64,000 bases of DNA, taken from Sipunculus nudus. Lineage: Eukaryota; Annelida; Sipuncula; Golfingiida; Sipunculidae. The notes beneath the pieces were generated by a model. It ran no database searches, was not told the origin of the DNA, and saw only the letters and a program-made list of their open reading frames with translations. The DNA lies in assembly GCA_026874595.1 (NCBI GenBank), contig CM049316.1, positions 63,593,176 to 63,657,175 on the forward strand. Direction: 5' to 3'. The translations under genes and the position numbers were made by a program. Each line of letters opens with the position of its first letter. Position 1 is the stretch's first letter. Shown here piece by piece: positions 12,601 to 22,119 of this stretch.

Positions 12601-15600
12601 ATTTGACCAAAACTGTATTATTAGGGCCCCGCTTGAAAAGCGGGTGCCCTATAGTAATCAACCTGTCCGTCTGTCTGTCGGTCCTTCCATCTGTCTGTCC
12701 ACAAATTCTTTTTTGGATGATAACTCCAGTTAGGATTGATGGATTGAGTTCAAACCTGAAATATGTATTAACCATCAATTATGGAAGATCCTTATCGATT
12801 TTGGGGTCGGGAGGTCAAAGGTCAAAAAAGTTATTCACAGTTTGGTGTTAAATTTTAGGTCCCTCTTTCAGCAGGGCAGAAATCATAATTGTAACCTTAA
12901 TTGTTTGTCCCACCTTAACAGTAGGACAGGTCCTCATGTCAGCTGCAACGAGGCATGATATATGGTCATAGTCAGCCATTTTTCTGGAAGTTATGCGGTA
13001 AAAACCATTACTGAACACCTAGTAAGATTGTGCTCTCTTAGCAAATATGCATGCAAAAGGACACACATTGTTAACACAATAACTTGTAAAAAGTATTTCA
13101 TATAAGGTCCTCAGACTCATGGCAGTGATGAACCTTTTGATGGGCTACATCATGTTTGAAGACGGGTGTCTTTGATGGATTTTCAAGGTCACAGACGTAA
13201 TAATGCTAAAATGATGTTAACCAAATAGCTCGCAAACAATTTGACTAACATTACTGAACTTGCACCAATAATGTTTGTTATGAAGGGCTAGGTCAAGTTC
13301 AAAGATGAATGACCTTGACAGAGGCGATAATTCTCAAATGATGTTAATGCCATTACTTGCAAAGAATTTGATGAACAATCAAATTCGTTTCTGCATAATA
13401 ACTCCCCTAACATAAGATGGATAGGATTCAAACATAATATGTATCACCCATGGCCTAAGGGAGAAGCTTATTGATATTTGGGTCAGAAGGAAAAAAAAAG
13501 AGCAGTACACAGTTTGGTGTTCAGTTGCTGGTGTATCCTTCAGCAGGCCAGAAATGGATGAATCTTTTTAGAGTCACTCGTTTACAGTGGCATTACATTT
13601 TCACAGCATATTTTGTACAGACAATTTGAAGATTCCCGAGAAAAGGATACACTGGCCCAACGCACCACAGTGGCTCTCATTTAGACCATGTTTGGACAAA
13701 TCTATCTCCACTTCCAACATCCCAAGGAATTTGGACCTATTATAGTGACCATCAACAAATTTACATTGATATTCATATTTAGCCATTCTACACAACACAG
13801 CGCATCTGTAGACCCAAGCCCAAGAACACCTGAATCTCAGTTCAAGAGAATGACCATTTTATCACTACTCACCAGCAGCTGACTCTCTCTAATACTACAT
13901 GGTTCACGTACAGACTCAAGCCTCACATATAATAAGGCCAATTCTTTAATTTTCAAATATCACTTTATTAGCCCATGCTACCAAAGTACACCAAATTCAC
14001 AGTACTTCAATTAATAATGACTGCATCTTTTGCGGAGCCCTTCCTGACCTGTCAGTTTTCTAGTTTATCTAAGTAGTGCTGACAGGCATCATACTTTGAA
14101 TGTACCCTCAGTTTAAGAATGTTCCTACCAGTGAGCGCTGCCAATTTTCTGAGGCCCTGCCCAGTCTCATTAGTTAGAACATTTTTGACCCTGTGTAAGG
14201 CCTTCCTTTGCAAGCAGTGGTTGCATGGCATGCATTTTGAACAAATGTAGTGTGACCATGACTGTTTTATTACAGAGCCTTGGTGGAGGAGATACACATA
14301 CAGTCCTGTATCCTGGCACAGATCGAGGGTCCACTCCATAAGAGGACAACTCGCTGCTTCACAGTCACGCTCAGAAAGGTATGAACAGAAAACCTATCAC
14401 TTGTATATACCAGGCTGCCCAACTACTCTGGAAGTAGTTGTCTCCAGCATCATGGTTTATATACAGGCTCCATGGAAGTAATTGAGCATCATGGTTTAAC
14501 TGTTAATACCTAGGCTCTTGATTGACCAATACATGCCAACATTAAATGCCCTTTCGAAAACTATGGTTGTTCTGACCTGCCTCTTGATGTCCTTGTTGAA
14601 TGTGTTTGGATTAATGTGGTGGGCAGCCAACTGTAATAAACACATTGATATAATAGAAGCATTCTCTAGCTGCATTAAAATCAGCTGTACCCATCATGTG
14701 TGTGTTTTTTCATCTTATTTAGTTCATATCCTCAAGAAAACCTTGTATCTGAAATATTAGTCATTACAGTTCACCTGGAAAGTTATTTTCGTAACCAGGA
14801 TAAGTGGCTTCGGTATAATACGTCATCATTTTTAACGGCTATTTCGTTGTTTTAAAGTGCGCTTGTATGAGCCATGACTTAGCTGACCCTGAGGTGCTGC
14901 TGTGTGTGTAAACAATAGATTACTTGTGTCCCGTGCACAGACATACCACACCCGTGCATCATTGGTCAGTTGAGCACCTGGGGCCCAAAGAGGTTTGGTG
15001 ATGGGATTATTTCTTAGACCTCAAGCGATTTGTGACAGCTTATAGCCTTTGTATGTCAGTAAATCTTTACCCAACTAGATTTATCTTCTTTAAACCTGTT
15101 CATAAAATAGCATGTAGATAGAAATATATATCATATTTCAGTATCTACTTCTCCCACTTGATTTAAAAAAAAATTATTTTATTCCTAGGGTTTGATAACG
15201 TTTGATAAAGTAATTTCATTTGTTTCACTGCACTCCACAGAGGAATGGCAGTAAAACTTGCACCTTTCATTAGTTTAATAGCATGATCCCAAGCATCTGT
15301 CAAAACCTTGAAAGTAAGGAGGGTTATCCAAGTCAGGGGAAACTGAAGAAAGAACAAGGGTAAAAAATATTGCAAGAATATACGGTAAATATAAGTATAT
15401 GGAAACTTATCATTTTACATTACAGGGTGATATGTATTTTGAAAGTCCATGAATTTTCATGCTCCCCTCAAAATGTTCTTGTTGTTAATTGTTTCCCAGT
15501 AGTGAGTATTACTCATGAAAAGTACTTTTAAGTACAAAACAACTGTAAAGTAAAATAATATGTTAGACCCAGAAATCTATTTGTGTTAAGTTTGTGTTAG

Positions 15601-18231
15601 TAGTTCTGTAAAATCTGCAAATTGTGGGGGTGTTTTCACAATTTTCCCTTTGCTAACATGTCTCAGACTCAACAACATAACTTAAACAGCATATTTCCCA
15701 ATTTACCTTCACTATCTTGATAGCTGAATTGAGAGAAATGATGGAGAATATGTAGATCATATTGATAAAGGATCCAGGAGCAAATTGATTCCATATATGG
15801 GTAGTGTAACAATACACTCCTTGTGCAGTGGTCACATTGCATTCCTGAAATTAATTTCATTCAACACACTGCTCCCACAGGGAACATTTTACCTTGGACC
15901 ATCACTAAGACAAGCCATGTATATAGGCGCTCTGCCAGGCATGGCTGTCTGGGTGAAAACTTGGCTAACACCCAGGTATTCATCACTCCCATTGGTTGAA
16001 AAACAGATATCACCCAGACAGCCATGCCAATATACATGGCTCCTCCCTAGTGGGAGCAGTGTGTCAAATGACATGGATTACTAGGAATGTAGTGTGACAA
16101 CTGTGTGAGGATTGAAATGATACTCACCTCCTTTCATGGGTGTCAGTGTTTACAAAACTTAACTTTTTTACCTTTTTGTAGTTCAAAGAGAGGTATGCAT
16201 TTGGCCGACGTCAGTTTGGTGTTACTCGCAAAACCCTGTGGAGGTATTTGACTTCTGGTGTGACAAACTGTCCAGATAAAGGAAGTGATACATCATCAGC
16301 TGAAGAGGAAAAACTTGCATCATCAGGTAAATATGTTGTCCTGTGGAAAAGAATGACTACTGGAAAACCTCAAATAGAAGTCGCGTCTTGTATTTGGAAA
16401 ACAAATACTAAAAACTTAAAAGTTATTGTGCGACTTATATTATGTACTTCTTTCTTCAGAGTAAGGATTGCCATTTCATGTGGTGATGTCTGTGGAGCAA
16501 TAACCAGAATTTTTTTTTCACTCAGGCTTTGTTGCACATCTTTTCCAAATCATTTACGCATATATCTGGTACATTGTGTTAAAGTGGTAGATAAAAATCT
16601 TACCCATTACAAGACCATTATGAACACTTTTGTATGCATTTATACAATTGTTCCAAATTTTCATTGATCGATTACAAGAATAAGTAGGGCAGAACATTGA
16701 TTCTGTAATGATCATATGTTAAGTACCATAGCTAGTATTTAGACTGAATCAGTCATCCTCCATGGTTTCCATTATAGTTTGAGGATTTAGGCTTAAAAAA
16801 AATGTTATTCAACTCTAAACATTGTCAAAATATTTCCCCTAGCCACCAAACTCTCTCCATGCACAGTTCCCGCCTGGAAGCTGTCCTCGGAGTTCACATG
16901 CCCATGCCCTTATCAAACCTGGACAGGTTTATTTCTCCCAGTTTCTTAAAACAGCTGTTTTGGATACACACTGAAACTAAGCAGTCACAAGTCATATGTT
17001 GAAATTTAGGGTATCATGTGACAGCTAGTATTTGAATTTGAAACTTGGAAATGGAATCTTCAAGTTGGAAAAGTCAGAGATATGCACAAGAACATAGAGT
17101 GAAATACTTCTGTTTTATATATTGGGAGAGTTATCTGATATTTTCATAAATATTTGTTCCCAGAAATCCTGTAAGATGAGTCTGTTATCTTGTTAACCAG
17201 TCTTTTCATGATTTTATAGTCTGATTTTATAGTCAGGTGTTACTCAAACACGCAGTTCAAAAAGGTGAAACAGTCATATCAATGCTGGCTTAATTTTCTT
17301 CATTTCCAATTTTACTGTACATTTATATTTGAGTAAAATTTGGTTTTCAATGACTGTTTGTCTTTGTTTATCATTGCAGATGAAAGTCAAGAAAAGGAAG
17401 AGGATAATTCTCAAGAATGGGGCAAGGATTCTCCTGGTCAGGCTGTACCGATGGATCAGGTGCCATGCTCCACATACAGCAAGGAACTCCTCAAGACCTA
17501 CGGCAAGTCCTCAACCATGCAGCAAGAAACACACAGCACAGACACAGCACAGTCAGCCGGCGATAGCCTGTTTGTGATTGGTGATAATTTTAAGTTAAAC
17601 AATGAGGACATGTTGATGCTGAGAACCTATCTGGACAGTAAAAATGGTGAGAGATGCAAAATTGTGCTTTCTTCCCCAGAAGCTGAGGGGACCAAGAATC
17701 CAAAGGACCAAAATGATTCTGAAACATCTCCTGTTGTAGAGATTCTACAAACTGCCGGAGGGATGGCAAGTTCTGTAGCCATAGACCATCCAACCATAGT
17801 CAATCTCATAACAGCCAAAGGCTTCAATGGAAATTTCCATCAAGGTGGCCTTGACCTTTCTTTGAAGGCCATGTCATCCCAGCAGCCAATCAAGGACGCT
17901 CCTGATGACCCTGATGATACCTGTGTGGGACAACTTACTGACCTGGGAAATGATGGTACATCCAAGCCATCAGATTCCTCCTTTACCAGTATTGTACAAG
18001 TCTCTGAAGCTTTAGAAAATGATTGTGGTAAGTTAAATGATATATTCAAATAATATTATATTGGTAGTTTTTTATTATTTCAGAGTTTAAATTATTACGT
18101 GAGATAAGGATGAAACCTGCCATTCTTAATTTTACATTTGTTGTAACTATTGTTTTTAAATAGTTAACATGTTTGGAAAAGGTATGTGCTCTACTAAGTG
18201 CAATTTAGGTTTGCGTTATGTTATATACATA

Positions 18232-18286
<55 letters not shown>

Positions 18287-21092
18287 TATGTAACATATAT
18301 ATATATATATATATTCTATAATTTGAGGATTTGGGTGTGGCTATATAAAAAGGTTATTCTGCTCTAAACTGCTGACACCCATGCCACCAGCTCTCTCTGC
18401 AGATTGATTCTTGCCTGGACGCTCTCCCTGAAGTGTCTTTCTGTCACATCACTCGCCCATATTGAACCCTGACAGATTTGTCTCGCAGTCTCTCTAAAGG
18501 TTAGAGTGACCTGTTTCTGGGTCCAGTCAAGGTTGGCTCATTGTGTAGCATCAGGAGTGGGCAGGCATTAAATATTGCAGGGCAGCAGAGAATATAAGGC
18601 ATTAAATGTATGAGGAAAAGTATATTGGACTGAGATGGTGGGAGACAGGAGACTTTTAATAATATTTTTTCCCAGTGGTAGCTATATTTTTAGTGCTGTT
18701 TATGGCGACTGAATGTGTCAGTGCTGATGGTGTGTGCATGGCTTGGCAGGTGGTGACATCTTTAGTGGACCACAGAAAATAGTCTGTAGTGGAAAAATGA
18801 GATACTGAACCCCATTTTCTGGACTAAAATAAAACTTCAGGTGTTGATTGTGAGTTTGCAGTATAACATGAAGCCAAACACTCGCACTTTCGTAGTGCCC
18901 CAAACATGTGCACCTTATATGAAAATAAAATATAGGGCCTGGAAATACATCCCTCTAACCTAAACCACTTATCGGCCAGCCATTTTGCATACACGCCAGA
19001 TGTCACAGGTTGCATGTTGAAATTATGGGTATACCACTAGTCAAGTTTATATTGAAACAATGGGCTTTCTGAGGCTGAGGTTAAACTCCTATTCATATCA
19101 CATTAAGGAGTATGATAATTATAGGCACTTTTCTGTGTCACTCTTTTTTTTTACGAATCTGGTAAGCAACTTTATGCTTCCATACAGTGTCTCCATACTT
19201 TTTAAGTGCAGTAAAAAAATTTTATAAGACCAAAAAAAAAAGTATGGTTCTCAGGCCTTTTTTTCTGAAATCACTGCAAGTGGGCAATTTTTTTTACCTT
19301 TTTTGGATGTTTAAATAAATATGTCATATGATCAGGGGAAAGCATGATAATAACATTTTTTTTTTAAAGATGAAAATAAAAATAAAAATTTTTGATGTGG
19401 GGGGTTAAAATTGACGTTGGCAGTGCCTGAGAACCATACCTTAATTTTTGCCTAAGTTACATTTCATATTTAATGCTTTAAATTCATTTTTGTGTCAATC
19501 AGCAACTTATGATTTAAGTCAATTAACCAGTTACTATCAACCCAATGGGCAAGACAAAGCTTGAAGGTACAGATAGAGTCTGATATAATTTAATCTCTTT
19601 ACAGATGGGTCAGTTTCCTCTCACTACAAAATCTTACTACAAAGACTGAAGATTATGGGCAGGAACGTCAAGAGAGCATACTGCCTGGGGACAAAGACAC
19701 CATTAGAAATGGTGAAATCAGGTAGTCATATTTCTAACCTGGAGTTCCTCATACCTAAACGAAATTGTTATCATTCTTTTCTTGTAGTGGAGAGGGTGGA
19801 AGGTCTTAAATATACTTGAATTTATATTCTGCAAATTCTTCCTTGCATTTCTGGGAAAATCTATGATTTGCAAAGAGAGAGAAAACTATTTTTTGAGAAT
19901 TTGAAAAGGATTTGAAATGTGAAATTGATTTTTAAAAATAAAATATGTAATGACTACTGAAATGTCAGGAAATTTTCAAAAAGTCATGAAAAGTCATGAA
20001 TTTTTATTGTTTGACATTGTGAAGTAATTGTCTCTTTCAGCTGACATAAATAAAATAAAGTAATCACCAGTGTTTGAAATCATTTGTAATTTCATGATCA
20101 ATCATCAGTTATTTCAAATCAGTTGAACCGTACTGACCAATAATCTGAAATAATCGTTTGCTCGGGAAGTAAATTTTGGACCATATATAGCCTGATCCAT
20201 CATCTCAGCCGATATCTAGGCCTACATTAAGGCTAATAATGTCATAATTTTACACCCAAAATGTCTATATAGTAACTTAAGAATTAAGGTTTTAAGGTTT
20301 TTAGTAACTGCAGACCTCTCTCTAGTTTGCTAGCATAATGTATATTAAAGCTTACATTTCCTCATCACAAAGCCATAGTTACATGCAAAAGTTTGCAATC
20401 GATTATGGCACTGCAAGATCGACATCAGTCTGACTGACCATAGGTAATAATCGATCATCAGCTCATCACTAGCAATCACCATAACATAATGTCCCTTTTC
20501 TGCAAAATCTGTTTATCTTTTTTGCAGGGGTCCTAGGAAAACACATATTTCTTATCACTCTGTACATCTTCTTTTGAGCCAGATACTGGGGAAAGACTTG
20601 GGGAAGACCCCATTTAATTTAGGTGTGGATCTTGATAAAGATTATTTTTCTGGATTTCTTAGAAGTGACTGCAGTTTTGTTTGTATTCTTTTGTAGTTTT
20701 ATGGTCAAATGTCATCAGTCACTATTCAAAATATCAGTAATTATGTCTCTTTAACTTGAACCACTCAACATCTGTTTTGTACAGTTTGGTACTTGAATTG
20801 TTTCCACCAAAATCTCAGATGAGTTCAAAATGATGATTTTTGTGAACCTCATGACTTTTGAAGTAGTCAATTAGGGGGGGGGGGGCATAGGGAGGGGAAA
20901 CATATATGTTTAAACATTCTAGTCCAATCAAACAAGGGGCACTTGAAACACTGATCCAATTGATATTTTCCTTTATACATACCAGTACACAAGTATAGTT
21001 CTATTGAATATTGTATTTCAGACATCATGGCTGCACAAGAGACAGTAAAAAACTGCCAAGCTGCACTTTTAAAGAGAGAACAGGCCTGTTGA
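9564..21092 (+). CDS. Uncharacterised seven-exon gene, 447-residue protein
   Basis: Joined exons are 9564-9634, 11938-12126, 14276-14378, 16182-16326, 17380-18027, 19605-19721 and 21022-21092. All introns are GT-AG, the phases match at every junction, and the total is 1344 bases (447 residues plus TGA). I do not recognise the family. Residues 1-145 are basic and look folded: MTGKRRR start, a W/R-rich segment around residues 40-60, a conserved-looking block at about 88-121, then FGVTRKTLWRYL (133-144), which resembles a helix-turn-helix recognition helix. Residues 150-385 are rich in S, E, D, Q and T and probably disordered. The tail (387-447) looks helical (YKILLQRLKIMGRNVKRAYC). No signal peptide or membrane segment is evident. 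A nuclear, DNA- or chromatin-associated role is a guess from the basic head and acidic middle. The exon model is strong; the function is unknown. Confidence 0.85.
9769..10052 (+). mobile_element. MITE copy A in intron 1
   Basis: This is a diverged copy of the element at 19240-19442. Shared stretches include ATGTCATATGATNAGGGGAA, AAAGCATGANAATAACA, ATGACGTTGG and the right end GCCTGAGAATCATACCT. The left end (TATATGGTTGTGGTAC) is decayed. It carries about 80 bp more in its middle than copy B. Confidence 0.6.
10053..11937 (+). other. Rest of intron 1, nothing specific
   Basis: AT-rich intron sequence. I find no exon in the right phase, no RNA gene and no repeat with clear ends. Confidence 0.5.
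11938..12126 (+). CDS. Exon 2 of uncharacterised gene
   Basis: 62 full codons follow ATGCAG and precede AAG|GTATGC. The donor at 12127 is chosen over GTAAGG at 12122 because only it keeps the reading frame into exon 3. The encoded segment includes ETLLQIWPLSSETVRSHWDL and the basic RRRRFVQW. The acceptor has a weak pyrimidine tract. Confidence 0.8.
12621..13565 (+). mobile_element. HINE-like element in intron 2
   Basis: It starts TTAGGGC followed by a perfect hairpin (CCCGCTT GAA AAGCGGG) and the closing arm GCCCTATAG. Next come a GTCCGTCTGTCTGTCGGTCC tract, then GGTCAAAGGTCA. A segment at about 12719-12887 recurs at about 13398-13555 (ATAACTCC..., CACAGTTTGGTGTT, TTCAGCAGG.CAGAAAT). Shorter subrepeats with ATGATGTTAA and CAAA.AATTTGA lie between. 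The order TTA, hairpin, GTCY tract, repeated core is that of Helentron-derived elements. The 3' end is not certain; CTAG at 13019-13022 is one candidate. Confidence 0.55.
14276..14378 (+). CDS. Exon 3 of uncharacterised gene
   Basis: This exon has a strong acceptor (CTGTTTTATTACAG) and the donor AGAAAG|GTATGA. It has 34 full codons after the split codon and encodes ALVEEIHIQSCILAQIEGPL followed by HKRTTRCFTVTLRK. It ends in phase 0. Confidence 0.85.
15865..16063. mobile_element. 199-bp MITE with TCAA target duplication, in intron 3
   Basis: Inverted ends CACACTGCTCCCACAGGGA (left) and CACACTGCTCCCACTAGGGA (right, reversed) are flanked by TCAA at 15861-15864 and 16064-16067. Inner arms also pair (GCCATGTATAT, GGCATGGCTGTCTGGGTGA), so the whole element can fold back. 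A four-base duplication with CAC-starting ends fits the Chapaev group of CMC transposons; that assignment is inference. No coding capacity. Confidence 0.75.
16182..16326 (+). CDS. Exon 4 of uncharacterised gene
   Basis: The acceptor is CCTTTTTGTAG and the donor TCATCAG|GTAAAT. It encodes FKERYAFGRRQFGVTRKTLW and then the start of the acidic, serine-rich region. It ends in phase 1. Confidence 0.85.
17380..18027 (+). CDS. Exon 5 of uncharacterised gene (648 bp)
   Basis: The acceptor is TTTATCATTGCAG and the donor GATTGTG|GTAAGT. This is the largest exon, with 215 full codons of low-complexity sequence rich in S, D, E, Q and T, plus a more ordered-looking stretch (SLFVIGDNFKLNNEDMLMLR). It enters and leaves in phase 1, so it could be skipped without breaking the frame. 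Confidence 0.88.
18229..18314. repeat. (AT)n microsatellite in intron 5
   Basis: A long TA dinucleotide run, broken by ACATTATGTAAC at about 18284, then a second TA run. It lies about 200 bp after the exon 5 donor. Confidence 0.95.
19240..19442 (+). mobile_element. MITE copy B in intron 5
   Basis: The left end AAGTATGGTTCTCAGGC is the exact complement of the right end GCCTGAGAACCATACTT apart from one extra C. The element is 203 bp with poly-A/poly-T-rich arms. A second, older copy lies at 9769-10052 in the same orientation. No target duplication is clear because the left flank is poly-A. Confidence 0.7.
19605..19721 (+). CDS. Exon 6 of uncharacterised gene
   Basis: The acceptor is TTAATCTCTTTACAG and the donor AAATCAG|GTAGTC. 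It encodes a basic, probably helical segment (HYKILLQRLKIMGRNVKRAY). Phase 1 at both ends. Confidence 0.85.
21022..21092 (+). CDS. Exon 7 of uncharacterised gene (stop codon)
   Basis: The acceptor is ATTGTATTTCAG. It encodes IMAAQETVKNCQAALLKREQ then AC and the stop TGA at 21090-21092. The 3' untranslated region follows directly. Confidence 0.85.
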
Positions 21093-21900
21093 AGAAGTGA
21101 ATGAGACGTTTATTGAAAGAAGATGATGACTAATGTATAGTTCTTGGATTAAGCTGTATGAATACATGTTTAAAAAAGTGCCTGTGAAAGCATTTGTAGA
21201 TTGAAAGGGATGGGTATCCCATGCTTTTAAAAAAATAGAAATTCAGGAATGACCATTTTATGGTTTACAAAAACTCTAAGTTGTGTAACCCATTCATATC
21301 TTAAGATTTTGCAGGTCTGATATTAAAGTATTTGAAACAAAAGTTGTAGCTGCTAAGGAATGGAGTATAGATAATATCTGGTCATTTTTTTGATGTAATT
21401 TTCACTTACCATCTGTTAGACATGATGCAGTATTTGAAGAAGACCAGTCCGTTTGCATTATATTTGTGATATACTGTTTATTTCTGAATTTTATATTTAT
21501 GTTTTTGATATTCAATCATTGGAATCTGTTGAAATTTTAAATGGGAATCGTCCCTTGAGTTTTTTTTCATGTTAGTGGTGCCATCTGTGTTTTTATTTTT
21601 ACTGTAGTTATCATCTTCAGATTTTAGAATATCTATAGCCCTATTTGAAAATCTTCACACAATTCTTAAAACTGCTGTAGATTCATTTGTGGGGTCTGTA
21701 AACCAAGAGATATTTAATAGCTAAAACAAATTTCCCACATTGTTTAAATTGACAGCAGTGAGTTTGGGGATTGCTCAGAAATTTGATAGGATTTAATTGT
21801 ACACCCTTGACTATCTACATTTTCCACATTTTATAACGGTTCTTGCTCATCTATAAATACACAAATTATATTGGCTGTAATAAAGCACTGAACTGGAACG
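21093..21900 (+). other. 3' untranslated region of uncharacterised gene
   Basis: Non-coding sequence after the TGA at 21090-21092, running to about 16 bp past the AATAAA at 21879-21884. The end is inferred from the signal. Confidence 0.55.
21879..21884 (+). promoter_or_regulatory. Polyadenylation signal AATAAA
   Basis: A canonical hexamer 787 bp after the stop codon. Another, ATTAAA (about 21320), lies closer and could be used instead. Confidence 0.5.
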
Positions 21901-22119
21901 CATCATCCAAGTTATCTGGTGTCAAACTATCCAGTGTCTTAAGTATATTAGAATTTTCTGTGTGACATCTTGATTTCATGTGAACACCACTAAGTTATAA
22001 AACCATGGAAAACCAGACCTGTCAAATCACTCTTTTGAAAAGAATCACTCTTTAGTTTGTAGGATTTCCTGAAAAAGATGCTAGATACTGTATCACTCTT
22101 TTTTTAGAAGCACTCTTTT

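Noticed and set aside
14052-14339. 95-codon minus-strand frame with CSKCMPCNHC
   Set aside because: It overlaps the well-supported exon 3 on the plus strand, and no splice partners or homologous domain were found.
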